In this document: in pieces, positions 25,766 through 39,303 of the stretch
How positions within the stretch are numbered: position 1 is the first letter of the stretch
Layout: each line of letters opens with the position of its first letter
From: Diphasiastrum complanatum
Lineage: Eukaryota; Streptophyta; Lycopodiopsida; Lycopodiales; Lycopodiaceae
Length of the DNA stretch: 64,000 bases
Direction: 5' to 3'
Assembly (NCBI GenBank): GCA_029204225.1
Contig: CM055114.1
Span: 10,627,948 to 10,691,947 of the forward strand
Position numbers and translations under genes: made by a program
The notes under the pieces: generated by a model
Told to the model about the DNA's origin: nothing
Databases searched by the model: none
Seen by the model: only the letters and a program-made list of their open reading frames with translations

Positions 25766-26775
25766 CATGGTTCTTGATCTCGACTATCCTTCTGATAAGG
25801 TCGATCTCCTTGTCTGTCATAGCTGCATCTTTGGAAAGTAGGCTAGGATTCTTTTCAGATCAAACCATATACATGCAACAAAAGGGATGCTGTTCATATA
25901 GATATATGTGAACCTATGCAAACCCCCTCATTGCTAGATGCAAATTATTTCATTACCTTTATTGACAAATTCTCCAGAAGAACAATTGTTTATTTCATTA
26001 AACAGAAATCAGAGGCTTTCATCAAATTCAGACAATTCAAAGAGCATGCTGAGAATCAAACTGGCCAACGAATCAAAGCACTGAGGTCAGATAATGATAG
26101 AAAATACACCTCCAACGAATTCAAGGAGTATTGCCAATGGCATTGAGCAACAATGTATTACCTCCTATTCGCCTCAGTCAAATGGTCTTGTTGAGAGAAA
26201 GAACAGAACCTTAGTTGAATCGGAAAAGTGCATGTTATCACATGCGACACATCCGAAGTGCTTCTGGGCTGAAGCTACTTCAACAGCAACCTATATTCAG
26301 AACAGATGTCCTACTAAAGGCCTCTTAGACAAAACACCATTCGAAGTTTGGACAGATACCAACAAACCTTCTTTATTAAACTTACGAATTTTTGGATGTA
26401 CTGCTTTTTGCATAGATACCTCGTGATCTCAGGATGAAGCTCGACTTCTAGAGTATCAAATGTGTTTTCATCAGCTATACTACTTCAGATCAAGCCTACA
26501 AGTTGTTTGATCCCATTGAGTCGAAGATATTCACTAGCCAAGATGTCATCTTCATCGAAGATCAGTTTCAAGATCTCAAAGGAAAGGGCAGTCCCTATGT
26601 AGCCGACCTGTCAGATTCTCTTGACGCATTAAACTTTCCAATTCTGCGGGCGACTATTACCATTGAAGGACCAAGCTCTTTGACAAACAACAAATCAATG
26701 GTGAATCAGAAGATGATGATGTTGCAGTTCAGCAACTACAGTATGATGGAAATGTCCAACTTTTTGTATTACCCA
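25766..26775 (+). pseudogene. A2 integrase region
   Basis: Integrase from the zinc-binding end (VLDLDYPSDKVDLL) through ITFIDKFSRRTIVYF (25952), IKALRSDNDRKYTSNEF (26070) and VERKNRTLVESEKCMLSHAT (26186) to IESKIFTSQDVIF (26509). Frameshifts are present and the DNGG motif is degraded to DNDR. Gag and protease are deleted between the PBS and 25766. The sequence diverges from A1 at about 26775, where the foreign block begins. Confidence 0.8.
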
Positions 26776-27989
26776 GAAGATTATCTATACTACACCCATG
26801 AGTAGATCTAGCCATCACATAAACTATAAATACTTCCAGCATGTCCATTTTGTGGAGAATTACTGGTCTCATTATTAGTATTGTGACTGCATATCTATCC
26901 AAAGGAGATCAGAGGTACTAATGAATATGTGTGAGACTAGTACAATGTCTATCCTATTAGAATTTTCACTTAATTATGTTTTTAATGAGGACATGTCAAA
27001 TATGTAGAATACTCAAGTTTTTTAACAGTCTTAAAAAATACACAGAATTTAGCACAATTTGCTAAAAAACATGGGTTTCGGCACAATTTGTAGAAATAGA
27101 CTAAGTATTGGACAGACTAAAAAATGTTGATCAATGTTGGTTGGTGAAAACCTTGATTTCCCATTAAGAAGCTCTAAGTGATTGAAATGTGCCAAAAGGC
27201 ATAAGTATGCAAAAAATGTCGAAAGGCCCAAGTCAGGAAAAATGTTGATTGACATTTTTTCGACTTATAAATATCACCAAAATGCATGTCTCGAAATGCC
27301 AAAGAATTTCAATTGATATAAATGTCGACAAATATTGACTCAAGTGCAAAAAGCCCATTCCGTGAAAAGGGCAAATGTCGTCAATGAAAAATGTTGATTG
27401 ACATTTCATGGTGCCACTAATACTGAAGCTCTTCCTTTCATGAGTCTAAATCTCTTTTAAGGACTGTTCTTAGCATCTACAACAAACTAACAGACGATAA
27501 ATTGTCCAAAATATACAGGATTGTGAAGCTAGAGATTCAACACACTAGTGGTAAAACTCACGTACAATCCTCAAAAACTATGTCAAATATCTACTACTAC
27601 TTGTACAAGGTATAATAAGTCTGAGTTAGTACTTGGCTACTAAACATATCAGAGTACGTTATTGCTTGAAAAAAATAGATTGCTTGAACTATAATAGATT
27701 GAGAAAAGCTAGTGACAACACTTCATTCATTATTCTACTTGTAATTATCATCCACAAATGGATTCCTCCAATAATACAACCCACTTCAATATCTTTCAAG
27801 ATTTGAATGAATGCATGTACTTGATTATAAGAACCATCAATGATAACTATTCCATCTCCAATATCCAAAGGATGCAAAATTATGGAACTAGTTTCATTGA
27901 ATTTTGAAAATTCCAACACATTGACATGACAATGTTCATACATGAGATTAGACAAATAAGGTAGAGTAAATGTAACTAACACATACAGA
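26776..27989. other. foreign block, left part; nothing recognised
   Basis: Sequence with no counterpart in A1. It contains several near-repeats of 'aaaatgttgattgacatt' (27234, 27390) and 'gtcgaaaggccc', but no identifiable coding region. A 97-codon minus-strand ORF at 27689-27982 resembles nothing I know. Confidence 0.4.
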
Positions 27990-28215
27990 GATTCAAAATG
28001 AGAGTCATATCACTGGCTAAAGAGTTAGGAAGTCTTGGAAGGAATGGAGGACAAACCCTCAACAAATCAACAATCACATATTAAGTGAAAAGCAATGAAT
28101 GGAAAAGCCTTTGCTTTATTACAACTTGAACATTCAAGATTCATTGCTTGATCATGAAAGCAAAGCCCAAACTTCCAAAGAAGTATGGGACATTCTAAAC
28201 ACGAGACAACGTTAA
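27990..28215 (+). pseudogene. copia gag scrap
   Basis: Two short stretches resemble copia gag: FKMRVISLAKELG (27992-28030) and LDHESKAQTSKEVWDILNTR (28147-28206), the latter like KTSRDIWDILNSLY of A1. Frames differ and stops intervene. Confidence 0.5.
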
Positions 28216-29219
28216 CATCGTTGCATATCAAATAAGTAATATTTTGTGGAAACGAGAACTATAAGGAATATTCCTAGAATCATGTTAAAAAATGGCACTT
28301 TTTAGCATAGTTTAAAAAATAATGCCCTACAATCTCATACCCATTGCCAAAGGTACATAAAAAGTTCACCAAAAATTATAGCAAATTTGTAATAAAATTT
28401 TAAAACATGTAAAAATTGCAGTATTCAAAAAATTTGCTCAAAGTGACAATACACAAAAATGAGAAAGAGCCCAGGTAGTACAATTTATTCAGATTTGTGC
28501 AAGAATATGTTATACAAAATCTAGATTTTTTTGGATCTGATATCAAAACTCATATCCTCATTTGTGTCCATGCCTCCAGATTCACATCATCAATTTCATC
28601 ATCAAAAAGTGAAGAAGTGGAAGATCCATCCTCCTCATTACTATCAATCAAAACGTTATCTTCATCCATGTGCAATCCGAGGTTATCCTCCACATGTGCT
28701 CTGTTCTTCTTGATGAAGGTCCAATTTCAACAACACATTTTTTTCCTGGTAACCTTTGACGAATGAATTGGTTAATTGAAAATTATAAACAATAATATCA
28801 AGTTCCTCAAGGACAAGGTGAGTTATGTGGGGGTGGGGCCGATTTTTGGTTGTGTGACGTTTTCTTTTACCATTTCAGTATGCAATCATTTCAGGAACAT
28901 GCTTTCATGTATATGCATCATGAAGCTTGATACCAATGTACATTCATAAATGTGAAAGATTTGGGGCCAATTTAGATCCAAATCATCTAAAGATCTTTGG
29001 TTACAAAACAAGATACTCCACCAATACTGCCAATGTAGAAAAATCAGCATCTACACACAAAATAGAATGCAAATACTATTAGAACTTGATCAAACGTGAA
29101 CCAAATCATAAAGTACTATTGTTGTCAGTACAAAACCAGCAAACTACTATATTTCACATGTGTGGATCCAAAAGTAGCAAATATAGATCATTCTACACAT
29201 AGAATTGCAAGCAATCACA
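28216..29219. other. foreign block, no gene recognised
   Basis: AT-rich, low-information sequence. The short Ser-rich ORFs near 28497-28766 look fortuitous. Confidence 0.4.
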
Positions 29220-31372
29220 AGTATAGTGAAAAATGTTAGATCCATCCACATCATCATCGATAGTACTTGAAGACACTTTTGGAATGTTCCCCTCATAAAA
29301 AATGACATCTCTACCAACAATCACTTTGTTAGTAGTAGGAATGTTCCCCTCATAAAAAATGACATCTCTACCAACAATCACTTTGTTAGTAGTAGGAATG
29401 TAGGCTTTACTCACCTCACTATATCCAACAAAAATACCTCTCCTTGAAGATGGATCCTATGTGGTCCTATCATCAAGAGTAATGTTGAGATAGCATGTGC
29501 ATCCAAAAGGTTTTAGAAAGTTGAAACTCGACCTCCTCTTGAATAGCATCTCAAAAGGTGTCCTTCCATCCAAAATAGCACTCGACCACCTATTGCACAA
29601 GAAATTGGCACACAGCAAAGCTTGATCCCAAAATGGTTTATCAAGATTAGCACTTAATCTCATGGCTTTAACACTTTCACATAGAGTCCTATTCTTCCTT
29701 TCAGTCGTTCCATTTTGTTGTGGGATCCTTGGTGTTGTGTACTCCCTCTTGAACCCTTGAACTTGGTAGATATGTAATCACCACCATTGTCACTCCTTAA
29801 GCACTTGATCCTTGTGGAATTTTGGTTCTCCCTTGCATTTTTGAACTTAACAAAGACATCATACACTTCATATTTGCTCTTTAGTAGATAGATCCAACAA
29901 AATCTACTAAAATTGTCAATGAAAGTTACATACATCTTAGCTCCACTATTGCTAATTGTAATAATTCCAAGAATATCCGAATTTACAAGTTGAAAAGGCT
30001 TTGTAGATCTAGATGTAGATCTAGTATAAGGTACTCTATGTGACTTGGACAAAGCACAAGACTCACAAACATGATTGATGCCACTTAAGGAACTTGGAAG
30101 ACCTATGACAACCTTCTTTCTAGCCATTACCTCCAATGACTTGAAGTTGAGGTGTCCCATCCTTTTATGCCAAACCTCTTGAATAGGTATTTGCTCTCTT
30201 GCTACACATCCAACTTGGTTAGCAATAACACAAGCATCTAGTTTGAACAACTTTCCTTGACTTTTACCTTTTCCAATCAAGACATCCTTTCTTTTGATCA
30301 TACAAGCATCTCCATTAAACTCAACCTTGAAGCCTTTACTTAGCTTTTGACTCACACTAATCAAATTCTTGTAATAGATGGAATAAACAAGACATCCTCC
30401 AAATGAAAATTCCTATTTGTAGAGAGAGAAATAGGAATTGTGCCAATCTCTTTGATTGCACACTCACCATCATTGGCCGTGTAGATCACCCTCTTGTCAT
30501 CTCCATATGCCAACAAAGAAGTGAAGTACTCTTTGTGAAAATTCATGTGTGAACTTGCTCTGCTATCAATCCACCATGGATCTAGATCTCCATCATTAGC
30601 AAGCATACATGAAGACATTAGAAAAGCATCATCATTTGCATCTTGAACATCCAAACCATCCTCATCAAGAGTAAGATTACCTTGCTTGTCTTCTTGATCT
30701 CTCTTCTTCTTGTAGCACTCACTTGCAAAGTGTCCTTTGATGCTGTAATAGAAACAATTGAGCTTCGATCTATCCTTTTTGCCATTTGAAGAAGCCTCCC
30801 CTTGATCTTGCCCTTTAGACCACTTGCTTTTGCTTTTGCCCTTGAACATAGCCTCCTATTGAAGTGTCTACGTAGATCCACCTCTTGCTTGAAGCCTATA
30901 TTCTTCATTGGTCAAGATCTGTTGAATATCAATCAAACTTGGCAAAGTATTTTGAATAGCAATACTTTGAACAATGTTAGCATGAGCATCCAACAATCCA
31001 TTAAGAATAACTTGAATCCACCAAGGATCTAGATCTCGTTGTTATACCTCACTTGATCTAGTTGTGTTGTTGGTCTCTTCTCCAAACCTACAACAATATC
31101 CAACACATCATTCATTTCAAGAAGTGACTCAATCCTCACTTTCCATAATGAATAGTTGCTTGAGGTAAGCCTATCATTGGCTTCCAACATGACTCCAATT
31201 GAGATTGCCATGTAGCAATGACCTGATCTTTTCTTTCAATCTATTTCAATGCACAAAGCACTCCTTTGAACAATAAGAACTCTCATCAATGCAAGCCAAC
31301 TCATCATTCAATGACGTCATCCTCAAAATAAAACTATTGGGACTTTCTTCACTCTTTTGCAAACAAGAAAAC
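29220..31372 (-). mobile_element. Ty1/copia fragment C2 (gag to integrase), minus strand, rearranged
   Basis: Closely related to intact element C1. On the minus strand: gag start 31211-31030 (MLEANDRLTSSNYSLWKVR), gag/CCHC 31029-30618 (CFYYSIKGHFASEC, second knuckle Cys lost to Tyr), protease at about 30580 (WWIDSRASSHM, Gly to Arg next to the catalytic Asp-Ser), integrase 30364-29457 (HKRMGHLNFKSLEV, YVTFIDNFSRFCWIYLL, RSDNGGDY). A middle-gag piece (31372-31280, SLNDELACIDE) lies upstream of the gag start, so the order is scrambled. A 57-bp in-frame tandem duplication sits at 29281-29394. RT and RNase H are missing. Confidence 0.85.
29281..29394 (-). repeat. 57-bp tandem duplication in C2 pol
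   Basis: Two identical 57-bp units starting GGAATGTTCCCCTCAT at 29281 and 29338. They encode IPTTNKVIVGRDVIFYEGN twice, in frame, in the integrase-RT linker (C1 has a single KKVFTSRDVIFDESN there). Confidence 0.93.
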
Positions 31373-32730
31373 ATTTTGAAGGCAAGAAGAAAAAGTTTCC
31401 ATCCAAGAATACTCAAGACCTGGAGATGGAGAGCAAGGATGGAGCATCAAGTTCTAAAGGCAAGAGCAATAAGGACAAGAAGAAGTTAAAGTGTTTCTTT
31501 TGTGGAAAAAAAGGACATTTTGCATCCGAGTGCTACAAGAAGAAGAATGCCCAAGAGAAGGATAATCAAGGCAATCTTGTGCTTGAGGAGGAGGAGAAGA
31601 ATGCAATCTATCTTTGATGGTATCCTCACCACAAACATCTAATCAAGACACTTGGTGGATTGATAGTGGGGCAAGCTCCCACATGACTCACCAGAAATAC
31701 TACTTTTTTAATCTACTTTCTTACAATAGTTCTAAGAGATTTATCTTCACTACAAGTGATCAAGAATGTGAGATTGCAGGAGTTGGATCCATTCCTTTAT
31801 GTCTAGGATCATCAAAAAAAGTAGATCTAGACAATGTTCTTTATGTACCTTCAATTACAAAGAACTTGTTGAGTGTAGGACAACTTATGGATAGTGGATT
31901 AGATGTACATTTCAAGCATGGAGCATGTTCTATCTTGAAAGATGAAAAATGTATTGCTAATGGTTTCAAGCAAGGGAGGTTATTCAAATCAGATGCTAAT
32001 GTGATGGTTGGAAGTGTGAACATGGCAAGGGAGGAGCTCACTCAAGTGGAATTGTGGCACAAAAGGTTAGGCCATCCTAACTTCAAAGCTATGGATACCA
32101 TGGTGACAAAGGAGCTAGCAAGTGGACTTCCCAAAACCATATCCAAGTGTGGCAAGCTTTGTGAAGCTTGTGGACTCTCCAAATCTCATAAGCTACATTT
32201 CAAGAGATCTTTGACAAGATCTAACTCTCCTCTTGACCTTATACACTCGGATGTTCATTCATTTTCACATGAATCTAATGGTGAGCTCTTATGTATGTCA
32301 CCTTTATTGATGATAGATCAACATACTCTTGGGTTTATCTCTTGTCCAAGAAAAGTGAAGTTTTTGAGTCCTTTGTAAAGTCTAAAGCTCTTGTGAAAAA
32401 GCAACTTAATACTAGCTTGAAATTATTAAGAAGTGATAATGGAGGGGAGTACATCTCCAATAGGATGAAAGAGTTTTGTGAAACTAATGACATTAGGAGA
32501 GAGTTTACTTGCACATATACTCCACAACAAAATGGAGTAGCTGAGAGAAAGGATAGGACCCTATGTGAGTGTGCTAAATCCTTGAGATTAGATGCATCCC
32601 TTCCTATTTCATTTTAGGGAGAAGCTATTTTGTGTGCAAACTTTCTATGCAATAGAATGACTAATAGTGCCATTAAAGGACTTACACCTTATGAAGTATT
32701 GTATGGCAAAAAGCCAAATCTTAGTGATTT
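31373..32730 (+). mobile_element. Ty1/copia fragment D2 (gag tail, protease, integrase), plus strand
   Basis: Starts inside gag (FEGKKKKFPSK), with a good CCHC knuckle CFFCGKKGHFASEC (31492-31533). After a stop at 31615 protease begins (WWIDSGASSHMT, 31657), then integrase (HKRLGHPNFKAM, 32060; a frameshift near 32285; YVTFIDDRSTYSWVYLL; RSDNGGEY; AERKDRTL), ending after KPNLSDF at about 32730, where A2 sequence resumes. It matches D1 (52130-53490) almost word for word. Its left end abuts C2 head to head. Confidence 0.85.
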
Positions 32731-34106
32731 CTAACAGACCACCTGAAAGGTATATCGACTTGTTTGTAGCCTATCTTGTTCAGGAATTGACGTCTGTTCA
32801 AGAGGCACTCATTCAGCCTGATTCCGATCTCTGGAAAGAAGCTATGGATAAAGAGTATTCATCTCTTATCAAGAACCAAACGTGGACGATTGTCGAATTA
32901 CCTGCTAGCATAAACGTAGTTGATTACAAATGGATTTTCAAAGTCAAGTACAACGCAGATGGAAGCATCAACAAAAGAAAGACACGACTTGCCAGAGGAT
33001 TTTCTCAAGTATACAACGTCGATTACACAAAAATTTCATTCCAATAGTCAAGCATTCCTCTATTAGACTTTTGTTATCATTTGTCGCTCGACAGATTTGG
33101 AAATACATCAAATGGATGTACAGACAGCATATCTCAATGGAGAACAGTGCCGATCTGATAAAAGAGGCCAAGACAATGCTATCTTCCGAATTCAACATGA
33201 CTGATCTGGGCTAAGCTCATTTTTGCCTTGGTATACAAATCCATAGAGACAGAAAACAGAAGTTGGTATACATTACACAACATAGGTACATCTACAACAT
33301 GTTAGTCAGATATAATCTGATGAATTGCAAGTTAGCTCTCTCACCAATGGAACTAGGGCTCAAATTGTCAAAGGACCAATGTCCCCAAACAATTCATGAG
33401 AAGCAGCAGATGCGTGAGTATCCTTACCATTCTATTATAGGATCTCTTATATACGCCATGATCTGTACCAGGCCAGACATAACTTTTTCAGTCATCTCTC
33501 TCAATCAGTTTATGACTAATCCTGGTATAACACATTGGAAGGCTCTTATCAGAGTCATGAGATATCTTTGAGCTACTATGGAATTTTGCATTTGTTATGG
33601 AGTAGTTGGCAACGACAAACTCAATTTACTCAATGGTTATACAGATGCAAGTTGGGCAAGAGATGTAGACACTCGTAAATCCACTTCAGGATTTACATTC
33701 TTTCTCAACAATGGTCCAGTTCTCTAGAACAATTGCAAGTAATCTTCGATAACTCTATCTTCCACTAAATCAGAGTATATTGTAGCCTCTCAAGCTACAA
33801 AGGAAGCAATTTGGTTGAGGAATTTACTCTCAAATATTTGTTTGAAGCAATATGCTCCGACAACATTATTTTGTGATAATCAAAGTGCCATTGGTTTGTC
33901 AGCCAACCCTAGATTTCATTCCAAGAGTAAGGACAGTGAACTGAAGTATCATTTTGTCAAAAGCAAAGTTCTCAACAAAGAGGTCAGATTGTAGTACTGT
34001 GGAACGCAAGATATGACAGTAGATAGTTTTACCAAAGCATCAAGTTTGGATACACACAGAAAATTCTGGTAGAACTAAGTTTGAAAGTCAAGGCATTCAA
34101 GGATTC
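32731..34106 (+). pseudogene. A2 RT and RNase H, defective
   Basis: Resumes at NRPPERYIDLFVAYLVQE and runs through the RT entry (NQTWTIVELPASINVVDYKWIFKV, RGFSQVYNVDY). The RT core with YVDD is deleted at about 33145, jumping to SADLIKEAKTMLSSEFNMTDLG. The thumb (ELGLKLSKDQCPQT, 33351) and RNase H (YTDASWARDVDTRKSTSGF, STKSEY, CDNQSAIGLS) follow with several stops. It keeps the distal RNase H segment (FHSKSKDSELKYHFVK) that A1 has lost. Confidence 0.82.
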
Positions 34107-34120
34107 AGATTAAGGGGGAG

Positions 34121-35346
<1,226 letters not shown>

Positions 35347-35464
35347 CATTTGAGGTTTGCATAAACTCATTCATCTTGAATTTTTTGCTGCTAACTAGGC
35401 GCTTCCGATCCTACACCACAACTCGTTCAGACTTCTGCTGCCATTCCTACAGATTTTCGATACA
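35347..35464 (+). repeat. 3' LTR of B1, right part
   Basis: Matches the last part of the B1 5' LTR (23093-23209), including 'aactcattcatcttgaat' and GCTGCTAACTAGGC, and ends TTTTCGATACA. This shows A2 lies inside the B1 3' LTR. Confidence 0.82.
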
Positions 35465-36850
35465 GGTTGCATGAGAGGCTTTTTTAAAAATGCTTCTATA
35501 TAGAATTCTCGATACAACCGTGTGGTTAGTCCAGTTGGAAATTTGTCAATTTCTTGGATGAAGAGCAATTCTAGTTCTCACGCCGATATAATGGCAACTA
35601 CTGGGAGGTGGCACCTAACGGACAATTTTACAAGGCATGAAGTATACAATATCTACATGGTGGAACTGGTTCGAGGAAATGAGCAATTTACTAGCTATAG
35701 TCATATTTTAATAATGTATTTATTCCAAGGAAAATGAGGATGGGAGTATGCACTATATGCACATCTCACTCAAGGTTCAAAGGCAAAATGTGAAATCAAG
35801 TCTAGATAAAGGTACCGATAATAATATTTTCTAATTTGATTTGAATTATGAATGCTTTTTTTTTTGTAATAACTTTTGGAATTTTTAAATATGTAGGCAA
35901 GGTGAATGAAGCCCTTAGAGTGCATCGAGAACAACAAGTTGAAGAAAGAGCAAATAACAAAGCATAGAAAAAAAAACTTTGAAATATCATGAAAAATATG
36001 TTGGAATTGTTATTGATGGCCTGTATAAAAAAAAGACTTACCTTTCGCACTTTGTAAGAGTTCCGAAGGATATCAAAGAGGATACATTTGTTCAAATGCA
36101 ACTCATGGGGTCTCTTATATACCATTGAGCACTTCAGGCTCACGTCTTCTTGACCTATCCAAATGTTCATAATGATCCTAACTTGACAATTGATATTTTG
36201 CATCACATTCTCACAAACTAGAAAGATTTTTTTTGTCTCAAGTACTATATTTGCAAATAATACAACTAGAGAAAATAAGAATCAAACTTTGCTCACTTAC
36301 CTTAGTATATTGGCAGAGACGGAGATCTGAAAAAAAAAAAATTAAAGTTGGTTTTCTTCTTGTGGGTCATACACATGACCATATAGATCAAATGTTTAGT
36401 TGTTCTTGAAAAGACTTTCTCATGAAGATGCATTTACTTTATCAAAGATGATATCTATTCTTGAAGAAGCTTATACTCCTCATCCCATTATTCTCCATCT
36501 AAAGGAAACATTTGATTTTAGAAATTTTGTGCAAGGTTCATCTCCTGAAGAAAAATGCACTTCTCGGTTAAATGATCTCAGCTTTCAGCATCAATTTCTC
36601 ATTGTAAAAAGGGATGGCAAGACATTTGTTGTTTGGTAAGCATTTGTCCACCTTTTCTTCCTAGTTTTTAGAGGGTGGATTGTTATTTCTTTTGTTTATT
36701 CAAGAACATACTATTGTTGGAGCTTTGCCAAATCCTTTGGAGGTGCATTATGTAGCAGAGCACTGTTGCAAGCAAAATTTGGAAGTTGATTGGAGGAGAC
36801 GAGCTTATATGGTTCAAAAAGTTCCTTGACGAACTGGGAGAGAACTCCAA
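35463..36850 (+). pseudogene. transposase-like gene, piece 3 (catalytic core and C-terminus)
   Basis: Continues after B1 with LHERLF and, frame-shifted, NRVVSPVGNLSISW and TGRWHLTDNFTRHEVYNIYMV. The core reads VGIVIDGLYKKKTYL (VIDG at 36009-36020), FVRVPKDI, HVFLTYPNVHNDPNLTIDIL, NNTTRENKN (36256-36282) and VGHTHDHIDQMFS (36362-36400), then SHEDAFTLSKMISILEEAY and a C-terminal NDLSFQHQF. The conserved Asp of VIDG, the D-N-x-x-RENKN-like block and the GHTH-D-IDQ block match, from memory, an RNase H-fold DDE transposase-like family (DUF7869-like). At least four stops and two frameshifts show decay, and the Asp expected before NTTRENKN is lost. Confidence 0.72.
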
Positions 36851-37454
36851 CGAACTGCTACTACTGTTCATAGACTACCTAGACTAGTCTACACATGTGG
36901 CAAATTGGTTTCACACGTGTGATTTACAATGTACATCAAAAATTTACACACAAACCAGTGTAGAATTTGTCATTTTTCACAATAAGCACCAAAGTTAGGC
37001 TTAGTAAAGGGAATGAATAAAATGAGGCTCTCAAAATGCTTTTTTATAAAGTAGGAATGATAGCAATTATTGAATGCACATGACATGCTATCAATTTATT
37101 GTGTTCCAATGACAACAACATAGTTTTATTCTTTTAGCTTTTAATAATATTCGGGACCTACTTTGATATTAGTTAATCCTAGATTTCTTCAAACTTCTTG
37201 TTGGCAACTTATAGTTCTTTGTTGAGAATGCAAGATAGAAAAAGGAGAAAAAAACTCATCATTGCTTCCAATATGCTAGAGTCATTCCTCCACGAGAGTC
37301 ACATCACATTGTCTTGATTCAGATTCAACTATGCTTCGCCAATGTTTCATGTTGAAACAAATTGTATGGCTCCATTGTTGTTTTATTCATATGTGATAAC
37401 GACAACCTCATTTGTCATGTAGCTATGGCCAAGCACATTTGTCCAGGTGTGTTC
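36851..37454. other. intergenic, nothing recognised
   Basis: Non-coding, AT-rich. It includes one perfect TCACACGTGTGA palindrome at 36911-36922 of the kind seen in several copia leaders here, hinting at an unrecognised LTR remnant. Confidence 0.4.
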
Positions 37455-37587
37455 GACCATGGATCGGGTCGGATCAGATTAATTTTTTCAACCTCAAAAA
37501 TTTCAACCCTCAGTATATCTTTTCGACCTCGTGTAAATTTTTTGATCCTTAATATAAATTCGATACACAATAAAATTTTGATACTGT
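37455..37587 (+). repeat. B-type LTR remnant (B2), left part
   Basis: Carries the GGATCGGGTCGGATC and TTTTCGACC signature of B LTRs up to GATACTGT, where an insertion starts. Confidence 0.65.
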
Positions 37588-38846
37588 ATGTCGTACTATA
37601 CCGACATGATTAATATAGATTTTATAGTAAATAGTGTCGTTCCCACACAGGACAGTGCTAGAAAGTTATGATTTTGGTACAATTATGGAAAGTGGTGTTG
37701 AGTGTTATTCTGGTTGTCGACAGACATTAAAAAGTAACCAGTATTACTTATATTTGGGAGTGTGGTGTTGATAATTTTCAGAACAACAATCTGGCCTCTA
37801 TCAAATCGAATGAACCGCGTTCTATAGATGAGATGTTATCAGAGTAGTACAACAGTACTACACTCTGGCTAATTAAGGTGTCAACAAAGACTCGAGAAAT
37901 GTTCGATGTATTTGCGATTGTGCAGACAATTAATTAATCGCGTATGCGAACTATTCATTTCTAGACAGAAGTCCTCAACAACTAAAGTCCAAATTTATGG
38001 TTAAAGAATACGAATGGTTTTAGAGCACATTAGAAACTTATGTCAATGCCAATCAGGAAAACAAACCAAAGACTCAAATTTTCAGACAGGGATTGTCATC
38101 TCATATGTATACATACAGATTATTCAATGATTGTGCTAGACTGTACCAAAGAAAGTCGTTATTCGAGTGCCAAAAATAAATATTCGCGACAGACAAATAA
38201 GATAGTTTTAAGACAGTTCTATAGAGCATGCTTTACTGATACACATCAAATGACTGTAATGCAGTAAAGAGTCTGTCTGATCAAAGAGTAATTCATGTAA
38301 TGCGTTAAAGATTGTTAGTAGACTCAAGATCACTCACACTCAGCAGTGCGGAGAACAAAGATAAGAGAGAATAACTCACAGAACTCTATTCACTTCTTCA
38401 ATCTCTTACATATGCATAAACTCTTCTCTCTCGATGCTTGAGACTGAAGTGTGAGATCAATATATGTTCTACGGGGCGAATAAACACACCTCTAAAACAA
38501 TAGGTGCGTCGCTCCCGTGAAAGGATCGTTAAAAATTAGACTGAAAATACGTTCAATTATACCATGAAAGGTATACTTAACTACAAGTTAAAGTTACTCT
38601 AGTTAAACATGTCTTTTCGTATCTAGTCGTTTCGTATGGACGACCTAGTAAAGGTTATCCAGGGTAATGTCTTTCTTATTAAAGGTCTTGCCCTTAATTA
38701 AAAGGCAAGTACTTAGGAGATAAATTACCGAAAAATGACTTTAGGCCTCTTCATGATTTATACTTAAACAGCTCATATCTTCATTTTCGAGTATATCATG
38801 CCATATTTATGTTGATATTCAATTTTTAACAATAAGGTGGCATCAC
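37588..38846. mobile_element. 1.26-kb insertion in B2 LTR, solo-LTR-like
   Basis: Splits the B2 LTR between GATACTGT and CTGTCGGTC, flanked by ACTGT on both sides (37583-37587 and 38847-38851). Ends look like TGTCGTACTA...GGCATCACA, so a solo LTR in either orientation is possible. The region near 37637-37665 (GTGTCGTTCCCACACAGG) recalls plant LTR termini. There is no coding content. Confidence 0.55.
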
Positions 38847-39303
38847 ACTGTCGGTCGGAAATCCGCGGTCGAAAATCTGACCCAACAACTTTGCGAGGAC
38901 ACTCCGCCTACGTTAGACATGCATTAACAGTTACAAGGCGGTTGTAATTAAAATAGAAGATAGCATTCAATGCGAGTTAGTTGTACATATTTTCAGTATA
39001 TCTAATCCTAGAATCTTCATCAAAAAATTCTTCTGATATACAATTACTACTGAAATTGTAATTGACAAGATATATTTTCGTTGCCAGTGTTATCACACAC
39101 AACGATCAACTGAAGTAATTACTTCAAGCATTGTAGTCATTGTTGATACTAATCAGAGTGCAATTATCTGTCTTACTACTGTTATAGTTCACTTGCATTT
39201 GTTGAATCAATTCAGTTTGAACATTATGTTGCTATCTATGGCGCTTCTGATCCAGGCACCAAGCTCGCTCCCAACTTTCGCACAACCCAACCGATTTCTT
39301 ACA
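38847..39303 (+). repeat. B-type LTR remnant (B2), right part
   Basis: Parallels the right half of the B1 5' LTR (GACCCAACAACTTTGCG, 'ttgtagtcattgttgatact', CACCAAGCTCGCTC) and ends TTCTTACA at 39303. Minus-strand pol sequence follows immediately rather than a PBS. Confidence 0.75.

Noticed and set aside
27689-27982. 97-codon minus-strand ORF
   Set aside because: No motif, no homologue I recognise, and its surroundings are retroelement debris.
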